A stretch of DNA of 64,000 bases from Zygnema cylindricum (lineage: Eukaryota; Streptophyta; Zygnematophyceae; Zygnematales; Zygnemataceae): the NCBI GenBank assembly GCA_037447655.1, contig JBBHKE010002038.1, forward strand, positions 57,237 through 121,236, in the 5' to 3' direction. This document shows, piece after piece, positions 11,831-23,277 of the stretch. The notes under the pieces were generated by a model. The model saw nothing but the letters and a program-made list of their open reading frames with translations, searched no databases and had not been told where the DNA came from. The number at the start of each line of letters is the position of its first letter. The first letter of the stretch is position 1. The position numbers and the translations under genes were made by a program.

Positions 11831-13193
11831 TTATTTTCTTAACATTATTTTTTTAACAAAATCTCTTGATCCTTCGCTGAATTCATTAACTTTTAAAACC
11901 ACATTATTTTCCACCTCCGATGTAAATTCCCCATCTTGTGTGGATTCACCATTTTCTCTCTCATCATCTTCCTCCCTTTCTCTAAGTTTTGTTTTTGGTT
12001 CAGTTTTCTCCATATCTAAAGAATATTTTGCTGCCATTTTGAAGTTTACTTCTCTAACTCTTCTTTCTTCAAGCATCTCGTCCCCTCGTAAGTCATTTAC
12101 ACACACGAATCTATCACAAGAAAGAGTCACAACAACCGAATCTTTTTCACTCTCTTCTTTCTCCACACTATCTTCAATGACCACACTATTTTTAGTTCCT
12201 TCCACTTCCACTTCTAGTTGTTCTCTAAATTCTTCAACTCCTATTCTAGTTGCCTCTTCCTTTAGTAAGTTTGTGTCACTCACCAATTTGTCATAGAAAA
12301 TATTGAAAGCAATCGAATCTTTTTCTGTCACCTCTTTCACCTCATTCCGAACAACATAGAGGGTCGGTAAGTAAATAAATTCCTTAACACACGGTTTATA
12401 CCTGTTGTCATTGGTTGAGTCTTGTCTCTCATTCACAAAGGCACTTGATTCTCTTTTTGTTGAGGGTCGAACTAGGTTGTTGTCCCATCTATCTCTGAAA
12501 TTCCCTGTAACACATGCACTTTTATATGACAGACATACCCTGAAGGTATGTCCCAAATCATTACAATAAAAACAGTTCTTTGGCCGATCTCCGAACTCGC
12601 TATTCTTTTTTATTTTTTGAAATTAAGACTTAGATTCCTTTATATTCCTTTTACTTGATAAAACCTTTATATTAGCCTCTTCATCTAAAACAACACGTCT
12701 TGCTACAATAAAGCTCCAACCTCTTTTATCAATTAAAGTCAATCGATCTAATGCACTCTTATACTTTTAGGTATACTTCGCATTAACAATATAGCTTGTT
12801 GGACATCTGTAAAGTTTCCTCCTGCCATATCATTTTGTGCAAATAATACTTGTAAGTCAATACAGTGTTTCTCCATACCGCCTCCTACATTCTTTTGGGT
12901 TCAACATATTTGGTAATACTAGTAAGCCAATGATATAAAGAAGTCTTTGCATACATACATTCTAAGCACTTCCATAATTCAGAAGCCCTTTTAAAAATTA
13001 GGTATGACATTACCAAATCCTCTGTCAAGGAGTTCTTGATAACCCTTAGACACTCTTGATTTTTCCTTTTCCATCCATTTGATGTTTCAGCCAAGGTACA
13101 GTCCACAACATCCATTAGCTCCATCATTTCGAAGTAGCTCCCGAGTGTATCCTTCCAGTAGTGATATTTTGATCCATATATATGGGTAGCCAA
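11831..13193 (-). pseudogene. Element C gag, copy 2 (C-terminal frame open)
   Basis: Same layout as copy 1. The N-terminal stretch is at 13193-12885 and the zinc knuckle at 12533-12574. The C-terminal stretch 12556-11831 is open for 241 codons; it starts inside the knuckle at MGHTFRVC and runs through a Glu/Lys-rich tail. At 12234-12235 it has TC where copy 1 has CA, so the stop seen in copy 1 is absent. The frameshift between the N-terminal part and the knuckle, and a stop between the middle segment and the knuckle, are shared by both copies and so predate the duplication. Confidence 0.72.
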
Positions 13194-13199
13194 GGGTGT

Positions 13200-13211
13200 G
13201 GGCCCATAACC
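13200..13211 (-). promoter_or_regulatory. Element C primer binding site, copy 2
   Basis: GGTTATGGGCCC on the minus strand, directly after the end of the right-hand (5') LTR. Confidence 0.8.
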
Positions 13212-14625
13212 TGTTGTCCATAGCCTATTTCAGCCAAGGATTACTCTCGGAAGCACCACAGACTACCCTTCAAACAGATGTGTTTGCTACAGCACAGATA
13301 ACTCCACAATAAAAAAAATCACATTAAACTCACCAATAGGCAATATACTATAGACACTGTAAGCTCCCAAAGTTATAGCCAAATCCACCAAGGAATCTAG
13401 AAGATATAAGCTACAGAAATAGCTGACAGCTTCATAAGCTAACCACTTAGACTGCTCACAGAATCTTACACAGATTCTTAAGTAGTATGAAACTTTACAC
13501 ACATATAAATTCTACATGATAGAATAACATCACAAAGTTTCACATGAATGCACCAAACAAAGTGATCACACCAACAGGCCAAAGATGTACAAAACAGTTT
13601 GCCATTGCTTTGATTAAACTTGACTATGATACTCAAAATATTCTAAGTCCTACAAATTATGCTCAGAGAGTTCACTACTGAAGGTACGCAGGCATACCAG
13701 CCGTACAGTATCTACTATCTACCTAAACTATTGTAAGTATACCTGAATAGTTCGAGGTATGTCAGACTGAACAAATCTACACTAATAAACTAATTAGCGA
13801 AAAGACAAACCTATGTTATACATAATATTTAAACCGACATCTCCACAATCTTCGTACGTCAAAAACCAAGCTACCACTAAGTAACCACTAGAAAATATCA
13901 TTACTCACAATCTATACTAGTTAGTAGTTATATTATCCGCAGCTGCGTTAGCTGTTTTGTCCGTACGGATCATATCAAGTTAACCGCAGCTGCGTTGACT
14001 TGTCTGCGTCGCAGCTGCTCCGTACCAACGGCGCATATTCATCCAAAATAACTGCAGCTGAGTTGTCCTGTCTGCATCGCAATTGAGCCGTACCGGCGGT
14101 GCTTGTTTCAACATTTTGTTTATTCCACATCGGATCGCTTCGTGATCCGCCGTCCATTTGTCAATGCTTAGTCACCCCACTCAAAGAGTCCCTTACGTCA
14201 CTTTAGTTATATTTGGACGTTCGCTCTTCCAATCCGTGAATCAATTCGATCCTCCATATTAAATCCATTTAGCAATTACTTACGAATTGTAGCTTACGCA
14301 CGAAACTGAGTTTTGAGAACAACACTCCCCTAGAAATATAGTTTTTCGTGCACCTATGAAATATGCATCGTGTAATGTTGTGTTGCTACGCTACGCTAGT
14401 TCAATATCGCAGCGCAGTATGAATACAAAGTGTAGCGTGTATTGCTTTTTTGTTATGCTACTCTAGGTCGTCATCGCAGCCCAGTACGAATACAATATGC
14501 AGTGTGTACTGCAATGGTGCCATGCTGCACTACTTTGACACCGCTGCCCTAGCAACTGCTCCTTTCACCCTTAACTTCCTCCTTATAGCCTCATCTACTT
14601 AGAACTTAAACTTTCAATTTCAACA
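13212..14625 (-). repeat. Element C LTR, right copy (5' LTR)
   Basis: 1414 bp, with ends TGTTG and CAACA intact. It is identical to the middle LTR up to about 13938 and then diverges, for example at 13939 and through 14340-14620. It defines the outer boundary of the insertion, since E2 integrase resumes right after it. Confidence 0.82.
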
Positions 14626-15739
14626 TCTTCTAGTGTCTGGTTTAAACTCTCAGCTACCCCATTTTGTTTTGGATTATACGGTAAATTTTCTGGTGTTGTA
14701 CTCCCTCATCTCTCTAGTATTCCTCAAACTGGTTAGATGTATATTCTCCCCCATTATCACTCTTATTCTCTTAATGGGGGTTCTATGCAGCTTCTCATTC
14801 CTGGCTTTATATTATTTGAAGTAAGTTGGTGTTTTAAACTTTGTATTTAGCAAGTAGACTCCTGAGTATTTACACTAGTCATCAGATAATGTTAACATAA
14901 AACTATTCTTTCCAACCAAATGTTTTTTTCCTGGTCCCTAGATATCTGTGTGGACCAGATCTAGTACTTTCTCACCTCTATATGTGGCAGCTTTCACAAA
15001 ATGAAGTTTGTGAGCCTTACCTTGAGCACAATCACTACAATCATCCACCATTTCATTATCCCCAAACTGAATGCCTTATACTACACCAAGCTTTTTCCTT
15101 TCCCTCAGCCTATCAAAATGCACATGCCCTCACCGCTAAAGCCAAATCATCAACTTTGGAACACCAACATAGTAAGCACTCTTCTTTTCATTACTCAGGT
15201 TAAGCCTAAACATTCTTTAGCTACCCTTATCTGCCGTGAAGTAGACTTACATCCCAATACTTAGTTATAAAGAATCCCTTTCTAGTGAAGGTATCAAACT
15301 CTTTTTCATCTAACAGAGACGTAGAGAACAAGATTTTCTCTCAGCTGAAGAATGTAGAGTACATCTGAGAAGGTGAGTATAGAAGTCTTACCCTCCACTA
15401 AGACATTGTGATCTACCAGCCCCACTAGATCTCTAGTAAACCACTTCCCCATCCCCATACTCGATCTCTTCAGTAGGGATCTTTCTTAGCTTAGTAAAGA
15501 GGTGCTTATCACAACACATAAGCATGGATGCACATGAGTCAATGATCCATCCTTACCGTGGAGCTTCCCGAATTGCGCCGAGAGCACATTTCTGTTTTCG
15601 AGGGATCTCTTTCTCCTCTAGACTATCGTCAAGAAGAAGCTCCCTATCCTCCTCCTCAGAGGACTCGTACCCGGTCTCTCCTTTCACTTTTGTGACCAGA
15701 AGTGTATTCTTCTTCCCCTCGGAAGATCTCCCTTCATGG
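14626..15739 (-). pseudogene. E2 integrase N-part, protease and gag C-terminus remnant
   Basis: Continuation of E2 upstream of the element C insertion. The minus strand encodes decayed integrase (region matching the tail of the DDE core), the GAG-pre-integrase zinc region around 14990-15180, the protease area (the MLMCC-like stretch after the DSG position, about 15515-15545) and the gag-protease acidic linker (15759-15553, EEEDRELLLDDSLEEKEIPRKQKC). It is broken by many stops. It ends at 15739 within CATGG, where A1 entered; gag resumes at 34614. Confidence 0.75.
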
Positions 15740-16794
15740 TGAAACTCTGAGACCTCCATAAGTCCTCAGAATGGACAGCTTCCAAGAAGCCTCTAGGATA
15801 ATCTTGACCCCTTTGTGTTTCAGCAAGAACAACTGCCACCCTGGAAGACAAAAACTCTGACAACCTACACCTCTGTGAAAGGAAGACTCCCCTGAGTCGA
15901 TAGCAAAAAGAATCTCTGAATTTGCTCCCCTGAGCAGTAAGTTATGGAGGGTCAAAGTTGACCTTTTGTACAGAAGCTCTCTGGAAGAGAGGATCCTATC
16001 TCCTAATTTTTTCTAAGTCCTATCTCTCTCACAGACTCTATCTACGGATGTACAGAGCCAATCAGATTTCTCCACTGTACACAAAAGTACACTCGCCGAT
16101 GTACTTAATGTAAGGAAATTGTACAACATGGCCTTAATGACGACACATGTCATATCTGGATTCGGTGCCGTAATCTCCGGAGATACCACGATCCAATGTA
16201 ATTTCGCCACGTGTCATCCGATGTGGCGATGCCCACAAATCGCCGAATTCTTCTTCCGCGATCTCGGCGCTAATTCCGACAGTCCGATTAAATTCACATT
16301 TCATCGTAGCCGTAATAAATACATGCGCGGTATTTGTTTCGCTTACGAAATCAATGCACGGTATTGATTTCTTATCCGTATCGCAAATCATACTTTTACA
16401 CTACCGGTTCTATGTATCCCGTAGATAATTATAGTTAAATGATTTATCGTACGTATTATTGTTTACTTAATTATCAAACCCTATAGTACGTAACACTACT
16501 TCTAGACTTAACGGCTAAGGTTAACGGCTACAGGCAGTCTGCCAGCCGGTAGGTACCAGGATCAAATCCTGTAGCCGGCATATATCTTTTAGTAAATAAA
16601 ACCCCTAACTAAAATATATTTTCCCGTAAACCTCTGGATAGCCTAGGTAGCCATGGTTTTAGCTCCCTCTCCAATTTCTTAGTGACTGCGACAAGTTTGA
16701 GAGTTGGAAAGAGAAGTTAGAGGTAGACTGCCTCGGCTTCTTTTTTATTTCTATTCAGACCTAGAAAATACTTTAAAAACCATTAATTTCTACA
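15740..16794 (-). repeat. A1 3' LTR
   Basis: 1055 bp, from TGAAACTCTGAG to TTAATTTCTACA on the plus strand, followed by a polypurine tract. It has the U3 stem-loop near 16650-16735 and a degenerate tRNA-like block near 16510-16600. Confidence 0.9.
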
Positions 16795-16811
16795 CTCCCC
16801 TTATTTTCTAG
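16795..16811 (-). promoter_or_regulatory. A1 polypurine tract
   Basis: The minus strand reads CTAGAAAATAAGGGGAG directly before the LTR start TGTAGAAA. Confidence 0.75.
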
Positions 16812-19800
16812 TCAATCTTTAATTTCAGACCACACTTCTCCCTGTAGAAGATTAGCTTAGGGGAAGGCACAAGTTTGGTCATCATATCTGCTACCATCTC
16901 ACTATCTGGTCTGTACTCTAAACTGATTATTTTGTTTTCTACCTTCTCTCTAACAAAGCTGAGTCTGATGTCCATGTGTTTGACTTTAAAATGATGTTTA
17001 GGATTGGAAGAAATAGCGATTGCTGCTTGATTATCACAAAATATTTTCTGCACACCACTCTTAAGATGACCAAGCTCACCAAGCAAAGACTTGACCCACA
17101 TCAATTCTTTTACAGCAGAGCAAGAGGCCATACACTCAGCCTCCATGGTGGAGTGAGCAAAAACTTTTTGCTGTTTGCTACTCCAACAACAAGCCCCATC
17201 ACCCACATAAAATACATATCCAGAAGTGCATCACCACATAGGAGCATCACCATAACTGGCATCACTCCAAGTAGTGATGTCAGTACTCTCCCCACCCAAA
17301 TGCAACCATAGATCCCTAGTTCCTATCAAGTATCTAAGGACTCTCTTAGCTGCCTCCCAATCCCTCTTAGTGGGAGCATTTAGACTTCTACTCAACACTC
17401 CTACAACTGCAGCTAAATCCGGTTGGGTACAATTCATAAAATAGATTTGACTTCCCACTACTTGTCTGTAAGGAATAGTCTGCATGAACTTCTGTTTTTC
17501 AGGAGATAATTCCTCTTCTAAGACTATGACTTCTTCTTCCTCACTCCCATCACTTCCCTTCTTCAACTCCATTGGAGTTGTACAACTATTAGCTTTATCC
17601 ATTTGAAATTTCTCAAGCATGTTCCCTATAGCTTCCTTTTGAGTCAATCTTATAATTTTTCTTTTTCGGTCTCTCTCTACTTGAATTCCCAAAATATATT
17701 TTGCTTCTCCCATATCCTTCATTTCAAATCTCCCCTTAAGATCGGTTTTCAGTTTATTAATTTTTTCCATTGATTTACTTAAAACAAACAAAGCATCAAC
17801 ATAAATTGCAATAAATATAAAACCTTCTTCATCTTCGAAAACATAGATTGATTGATCTGAGCTGATCCGAATATATCCCAGACCGGTAAGAAACTCATCA
17901 AGCTTCTTATTCAACTGTCGAGGCGCCTGTTTCAAACCATAAAGAGATTTAATCAGCCAGCATACCTTACTCTCCTCTTCTTCCTCCACAAACCCTTCGG
18001 GTTGTCGCATGAAGATTTCGTCTTCCAATTCTCCATGCAAAAAGGCTGTTTTGATGTCCATCTGGTGCACCTCCATATCTTCAGCTGCTGCCAGGCTGAA
18101 AAGTATGCGGACGGAGGGAAATTTGACCACCGGGACAAAGGTTTCCTCGTTGTCAATTCCCTCCTTTTGTGTAAATCCCTTTGCCACTAGTCAAGCCTTG
18201 TAGCGCTCGATTGTGTTATCTGGGTTCAGTTTCAGTTTGAAAACCCACTTACAACCGATTGGTTTTCGGTTAGGTGGACAATCCACCATCTCCGAAGTAT
18301 CGGTAGCCATAATTGAGGCCATCTCCTCATTGATGGCTGTCTTCCACCGGTTTCTTTCTCGACAGGTCATCGCCTCGTCATAAGTTTGAGGTTCATCTTG
18401 ATGAGATAGTTTAGTTACCTTGTTATTAACCTATTTTTCTTGCAATCTTTTGCTACTTCTCCTCCCCCCCCCCTCAAAATCTGAGGCCGGAATAGATGGT
18501 TCTCATGGATTCTTTCGAACAAACTCAGCTTCTCCCCCTATCCCTTGATTCCGAATCAATTTCCACCACGTCTTTCGCTTCGGGTAGAGTTGTCACTGGA
18601 GTTTCCACAGCCGAGTCCTTTTTGGTCTGATTTGTACCTGCAAGAATGTCATCTTCTCTAAAACCTGGATAGTTAAGAAGCTCAAAGTCATCGGAATTTT
18701 CTGACTCAAATCTGATTTTTACTGACTTCGTATATTTGAAGGGATCCACAGACTTTCCTTCATCCATAACTACTAGATGCTTTACTAGGATTATATCTTC
18801 CATTCTTAGATCATAAACTCTATATCCTTTAACATCCTCATCATATCCTAATAAGTATCCCGGTTTTCCTTTAGGATCTAGCTTCCAATTGGACCGATCA
18901 GCATCTAGACTGAATACTTGACTGCCGAAAACCTTTAAGTGAGATATGTCTGGTTTTCGGCCTGTCCATCTCTCATAAGGTGTTTGATCTTTTATAGCTG
19001 AAGTAAAAACTCTATTTTTGAGGTAATTAGCACAGTTCATTGCTTCTGCCCAAAACCTTTTTCCTATCTTCTTATCTGACAACATACTTCTAGCACTATC
19101 ACTTAGTGTTCTATTTAACCTTTCAGCTACCCCATTCTGTTCCAGTTTTTCTGGAACTGTCTTTTGGTGTTAGACTCCATCTTCCCTCAGAAAATCCTCA
19201 AATTGTTAGAAGTATTCTCCCCACCATTGTCACTCCTTACTCTCTTGATTGGAGTTTCATGGAGTTTTTCACTCCATGCTTTATATTGTCTAAAACAATC
19301 CCGAGCTTCTGACTTGTTTTTCAAAAAATATACCCGGGAATACCGAGACCAATCATCAGTGACAGTCGTCGTAAATCTCATCCCCCCCGGTGAGGGCACT
19401 TTAGCCGGTCCCCAAATATCTGTGTGTACTAGATCTAAATTTTGTCTCCCATATAGGTGGCCGTTTTAGGAAAGGGTAATCTGTGTGCTTTGCCTTGATC
19501 ACATCCACTACAATCACTTATATCATCACTCTCACTGAACTGAATTCCTTCCACCACTCCCATCTTTTTCATCTCTCTTAACTTATCTAGATTCACATGC
19601 CCAAGCCTCTTATGCCACATCATAATATCATGAACACCAACATAATAAAGTTTCTTCGTTTCATTACTTAAAATCAGCCTAAACATCCCATGGCTACCTT
19701 TCTCAGCAATGAAATAGACATCCTCCTCAAAACTAGCAGTAAAGACTCCTTCCCTAGTGCTAGTGAAAAAACCCTTATCATCTAATACTGATGTAGAGAT

Positions 19801-21137
19801 AAGGTTTTTGTTCAGCTCCGGAATAAACAATACATCGGAGAATGTTAATATGGATGTCTTTCTTTCTACTAACACTTTAAGATCTACCAATCCTAAAAGA
19901 GTAGTGGTGACTATCCTCCCATCCCCGTACTCTATCTCTACGGTGGGAATCTTTCTTATCTTAGTGAACAGGTGCCTATCCTTACACATGTGCATAGAGG
20001 CACCTGAATCTATAATCCAGCCTGCTTCACCTTTCAATCCACTGTAAGAAAATTTTTGCCTTCGTGGAATTTCGACCTGATTTTTCACGTTCAACTCCTC
20101 ATCCAAAAGGAGCTCATCGTCCTCGTCTTCGGATTCCGCCTCAAGTACCTGTGTGACAAGGGCCTTTTTCTTTCCTCTAGGGGTACCATCGGTCTACCCC
20201 TCCTTTAACCGACGCTCTGTTAGATTAGTGCACTCTGCCATATAGTGCCCCGGTTTCTTACAAAAATGACATAAACCTTTGGGAGCCCTTGGTTCGAACT
20301 TGTCGGTCTGTTTTTTCTGCTCCCTACCCCCATAGTTTTCCGACCGGTTTTCGGGAATCCTTGTTTCTTCAATTGGTCGCTGTTGCCAAGGCTTGGCCAC
20401 TCTTTCCTCCCCTTCAGATCTCAATCGTATTCTCTCGAACGAGAATCATCCCTACCACTGATTTCCATATCCACCTTGAGTCCAGCAAGTCCTGCACACG
20501 GTTGACTATGTTCTTGAACTCATCGGGTAACTTCATCAGTACACAGTTAACCTTTTCTTTTTCACTAAAATCTTTTCCCGCACTCTCTAGCTCCATGAAG
20601 AGTGTAGCTAGCTCATTGCAAAAATCCAACATATTTCCCCCTTTGTATACATACTCCTTAACTTTCTGATGGGCCAAATGTTGTTGCTGAATCTTACCAC
20701 TTCGGTACATCTCTATGAGAGCCATCTAAAGATCGGATGCCCTTTCTACCTGCAAATGAGGACATGCAAGTCCTTGAGTGAGATGACGTAGGATGAAGTG
20801 TTTTGCCGCCATATTGTTGAAGTCCCAGGTTTCAGTATCATTCTCCTCGTTCCTCGGAATAGGTGACATGAATGCCGAACCAGTTGCTATTGGTGTGGTC
20901 GTCTCCTTCTCCTTTCCTTTGTCCACCACCTCTCTTTCCGTTGTCTCCTCCGTTGAAGGTGGATCATTTTTCCTGGTGAATCTGCTTCCTCCAAACCCTG
21001 GAGGGATTCCATGACTTGATGGACGCCCCAATCGTCCACTCACTATCCCCCAAAACCTTTTTTCGCATAGAACTCCTATCATCATACTTTCCTATTATAT
21101 GAAGCCAGTTCCATTAAAGATTGGTACCCTAGAGGGT
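16812..21137 (-). pseudogene. A1 gag-pol (broken; RT active site lost)
   Basis: Read on the minus strand: gag 21085-20414, zinc knuckle CHFCKKPGHYMAEC near 20240-20280, protease DSGASMHMC (about 19985-20020), HHCC and integrase 20106-18525, RT 18187-17231 and RNase H 17206-16808. The RT catalytic box reads YVDA instead of YVDD (near 17785-17800), which removes a catalytic aspartate. Two neighbouring changes turn PMRRC into PMW-stop near 17235. An extra C at the run near 18535 shifts the frame in the linker. The G-run between integrase and RT (18464-18473, C10 on the plus strand) is in frame here. Confidence 0.87.
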
Positions 21138-21149
21138 GGGCCCATAACC
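21138..21149 (-). promoter_or_regulatory. A1 primer binding site
   Basis: GGTTATGGGCCC on the minus strand. The first base of the following LTR is altered or lost (CG instead of TG), so the exact boundary is uncertain by one base. Confidence 0.75.
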
Positions 21150-21405
21150 GAAACTTTGAGACCTCCATAAGTCCTCAGAATGGACAGCTTCCAAGAAGCC
21201 TCTAAAATAATCTTGACCCCTTTGTGTTTCAGCAAGAACAACTGCCACCTTGGCGGACAAAAACTCTGACAACTTGCAGCTCGTGAAGGCAAGACTCCCC
21301 TGAGTCGATAGCAAAAAGAATCTCTGAATTTGCTCCCTTGAGCAGTAAGTTATGGAGGGTCAAAGTTGACCTTTTGTACAGAAGCTCTCTGGGATTGAGG
21401 ATCCT
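21150..21405 (-). repeat. A1 5' LTR, first piece
   Basis: Matches the first 260 bp of the A1 3' LTR and ends at ATCCT (21401-21405), the target duplication of the solo LTR. It continues at 22714. Confidence 0.85.
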
Positions 21406-22713
21406 TCAAACTCTGAGACCTCTATTGGCGCTCAGAGTATGCAGATCCAAAAGAAGCTAATCTAGATAGTGCCAACTCCAAGTTGATACAAACCCAAGTG
21501 ACTTACCCCTTGACAGTCAAAACCCCAATATAGATTCACCCCTGTGAAATAACACTTTCTGTGTGGTCAGTTCCACCACAGAATGCAAAGTTTAGAATAT
21601 GAGATTTGGACACATTCACCCACTTTGACTTTCCCTTACAAATGCAACCACCTTGGCAGACAAAAACTCTGACCGACTACACCCCTGTGTAGCCTGGACT
21701 CCCCTGAGTCTGCAGCAAAAAGAATCACTGAAAATGGTCAAGTAAATTGATAGTTTATGGCTGGCCAAAGTTTGCCATATATACAAGGTGCTTTGTGGGA
21801 GAGTCAGCTATCTACCCGAAATATTCTAAGTCCTAAACCCCTCTCTAAACCCTCTAGTACTGAGGTACGGACCAATCACATTACTGTATAGTACCTAAAG
21901 GTACAGATGCCGGTGTACTTTTTGTACGGTCATCGTACAACATGGCTTAAAAATCAACAAATGTCCTAACCGGATTCGCTCTTATAATCTTCGGAATTCT
22001 TGCTTCCAAATCTTATCCGCCACGTGGCGCCAGGTCATGCCGCATCATAAAAATGGTACCGTACAAGAAAGTACAAGTGCCGGAGTACTTTCTGTACGTA
22101 CATTGTACGATGTCGCCATAGTGCGACATTTGTCACTCTTGGATTTGTTTTCTGCCGTTCTGGAAATTCCGTAATCCCGTACGATGTTGCCACGTGTCAT
22201 CTGAAGTGGCGGCGTCTGCAAACTGCCAAATTTTCCTTTCCGCGATGTTGGCGCTAACCACGGCCGTCCGATTTACATCGTAATTAAAACTGACCGTCGA
22301 AATAAATGTCCGTACTATTTATTTCGTCCGGTACTAAAATTACAACTGTTTCTATGCCCTATATACGTAACCTAGTTAAATGGAAAATCAAACTTATAAT
22401 TATTTAAATATTTATCAAACCCTATACGTACTAGCACTAGTCCTAGGCTAAAGGGACAAAGCTAACGGCTACGGGATGTTTGACGAACGGCAGGAACCAG
22501 GATCAATTCCTGGGTCCGCATATACCTTTTTGGTAAACATACCTATTATCTATTCCTGTCTCTCTGGAGAGCTTAGGCAGCCATGGCTCTGGCTCCCTCT
22601 CCAGCCTTCAGTGACTACAACAAGTGTGGGGGCTTGGAGAAGGGAGTCAGAGGCAGACTGCCTCTACTCTTTTTCCATCTAGTAAAGACCTAGAAAATAC
22701 CCATATATCAACA
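21406..22713 (-). mobile_element. Solo LTR inserted in the A1 5' LTR
   Basis: Flanked by ATCCT at 21401-21405 and 22714-22718. It starts TCAAACTCTGAGACC (TG decayed to TC) and ends TATCAACA. At 1308 bp it is longer than the family-A LTRs and only partly similar to them. It contains two copies of the GTAC-rich block (21894-21950 and about 22058-22115) and the U3 stem-loop at 22576-22662. No internal region is present, so this is the usual product of LTR-LTR recombination. Confidence 0.87.
22576..22662 (-). other. Conserved U3 stem-loop (solo LTR copy)
   Basis: CTCTGGCTCCCTCTCCAGCC pairs almost fully with the segment from GGCTTGGAGAAGG to GTCAGAG. The loop holds CAGTGACTACAACAAGT. Confidence 0.65.
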
Positions 22714-22861
22714 ATCCTATCTCCTAATTTTTTCTAGATCCTATCTCTCTCACAGACTTTATCTACTGATGTATCGAGCCAATCAGATTTCACCACCGTA
22801 CACAAAAGTACAGTCCCCGATGTACTTTATGTACGGAAATTGTACAACATGGCCTTAATGT
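22714..22861 (-). repeat. A1 5' LTR, second piece
   Basis: Begins with the second ATCCT copy and ends with AATGT (22857-22861), the left target duplication of A3. It carries the GTAC-rich dyad. Confidence 0.85.
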
Positions 22862-23277
22862 TGAAACTCTGAGACCTCCATAAGTCCTCAGAGTGGACAG
22901 CTTCCAAGAAGCCTCTAGGATAATCTTGACCCTTTGTGTTTCAGCAAAAATAACTACCACCCTGGCAAACAAAAACCTTGACTACCTGCACCCCTGTGAA
23001 GGCCAGACTCCCCCTGAGTCGATAGCAAAAAGAATCTCTGAATTTGCTCCCCTGAGCAGTAAGTTATAGAGGGTCAAAGTTGACGTTTTGTACAGAAGCT
23101 CTCTGGGAGAGGGGGTCCTATCTTCTAATTTTTCTAAGTCCTATCTCTCTCACAGACTCTATCTACTGATGTACGGAACCAATCAGAATTGAGTTCCGTA
23201 CGCAAAAGTACAGCTGCCGGTGTACTTTAGGTACGGACATTGTACGACATGGCCTAAATGTCGACACATGTCAAATC
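22862..23277 (-). repeat. A3 3' LTR, first piece
   Basis: Starts TGAAACTCTGAGACC and ends at AAATC (23273-23277), where A2 entered. It continues at 29715. Confidence 0.87.

Larger units (their letters stand above)
5490..14625 (-). mobile_element. C: tandem gag-only copia element with three LTRs, inserted in E2 integrase
   Basis: The order is LTR (5490-6895), internal (6896-9348), LTR (9349-10758), internal (10759-13211), LTR (13212-14625). The repeat unit is 3863 bp. Outer ends are TGTTG and CAACA. Flanks are TCTCT on the left and TCTTCT on the right, an imperfect target duplication. The E2 integrase frame resumes beyond it. Only gag is recognisable inside, with no protease, integrase, RT or RNase H, so it would need enzymes from another element. 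The tandem form fits unequal crossing-over between the two LTRs of one insertion. Plant gag-only elements of this general plan have been described as TR-GAG. Confidence 0.85.

Noticed and set aside
16134-16391. Open frames of 76-85 codons in LTRs near 16134-16391, 23674-23904, 48955-49164
   Set aside because: They lie in U3/leader DNA, occur on both strands, and differ in start and end between copies.
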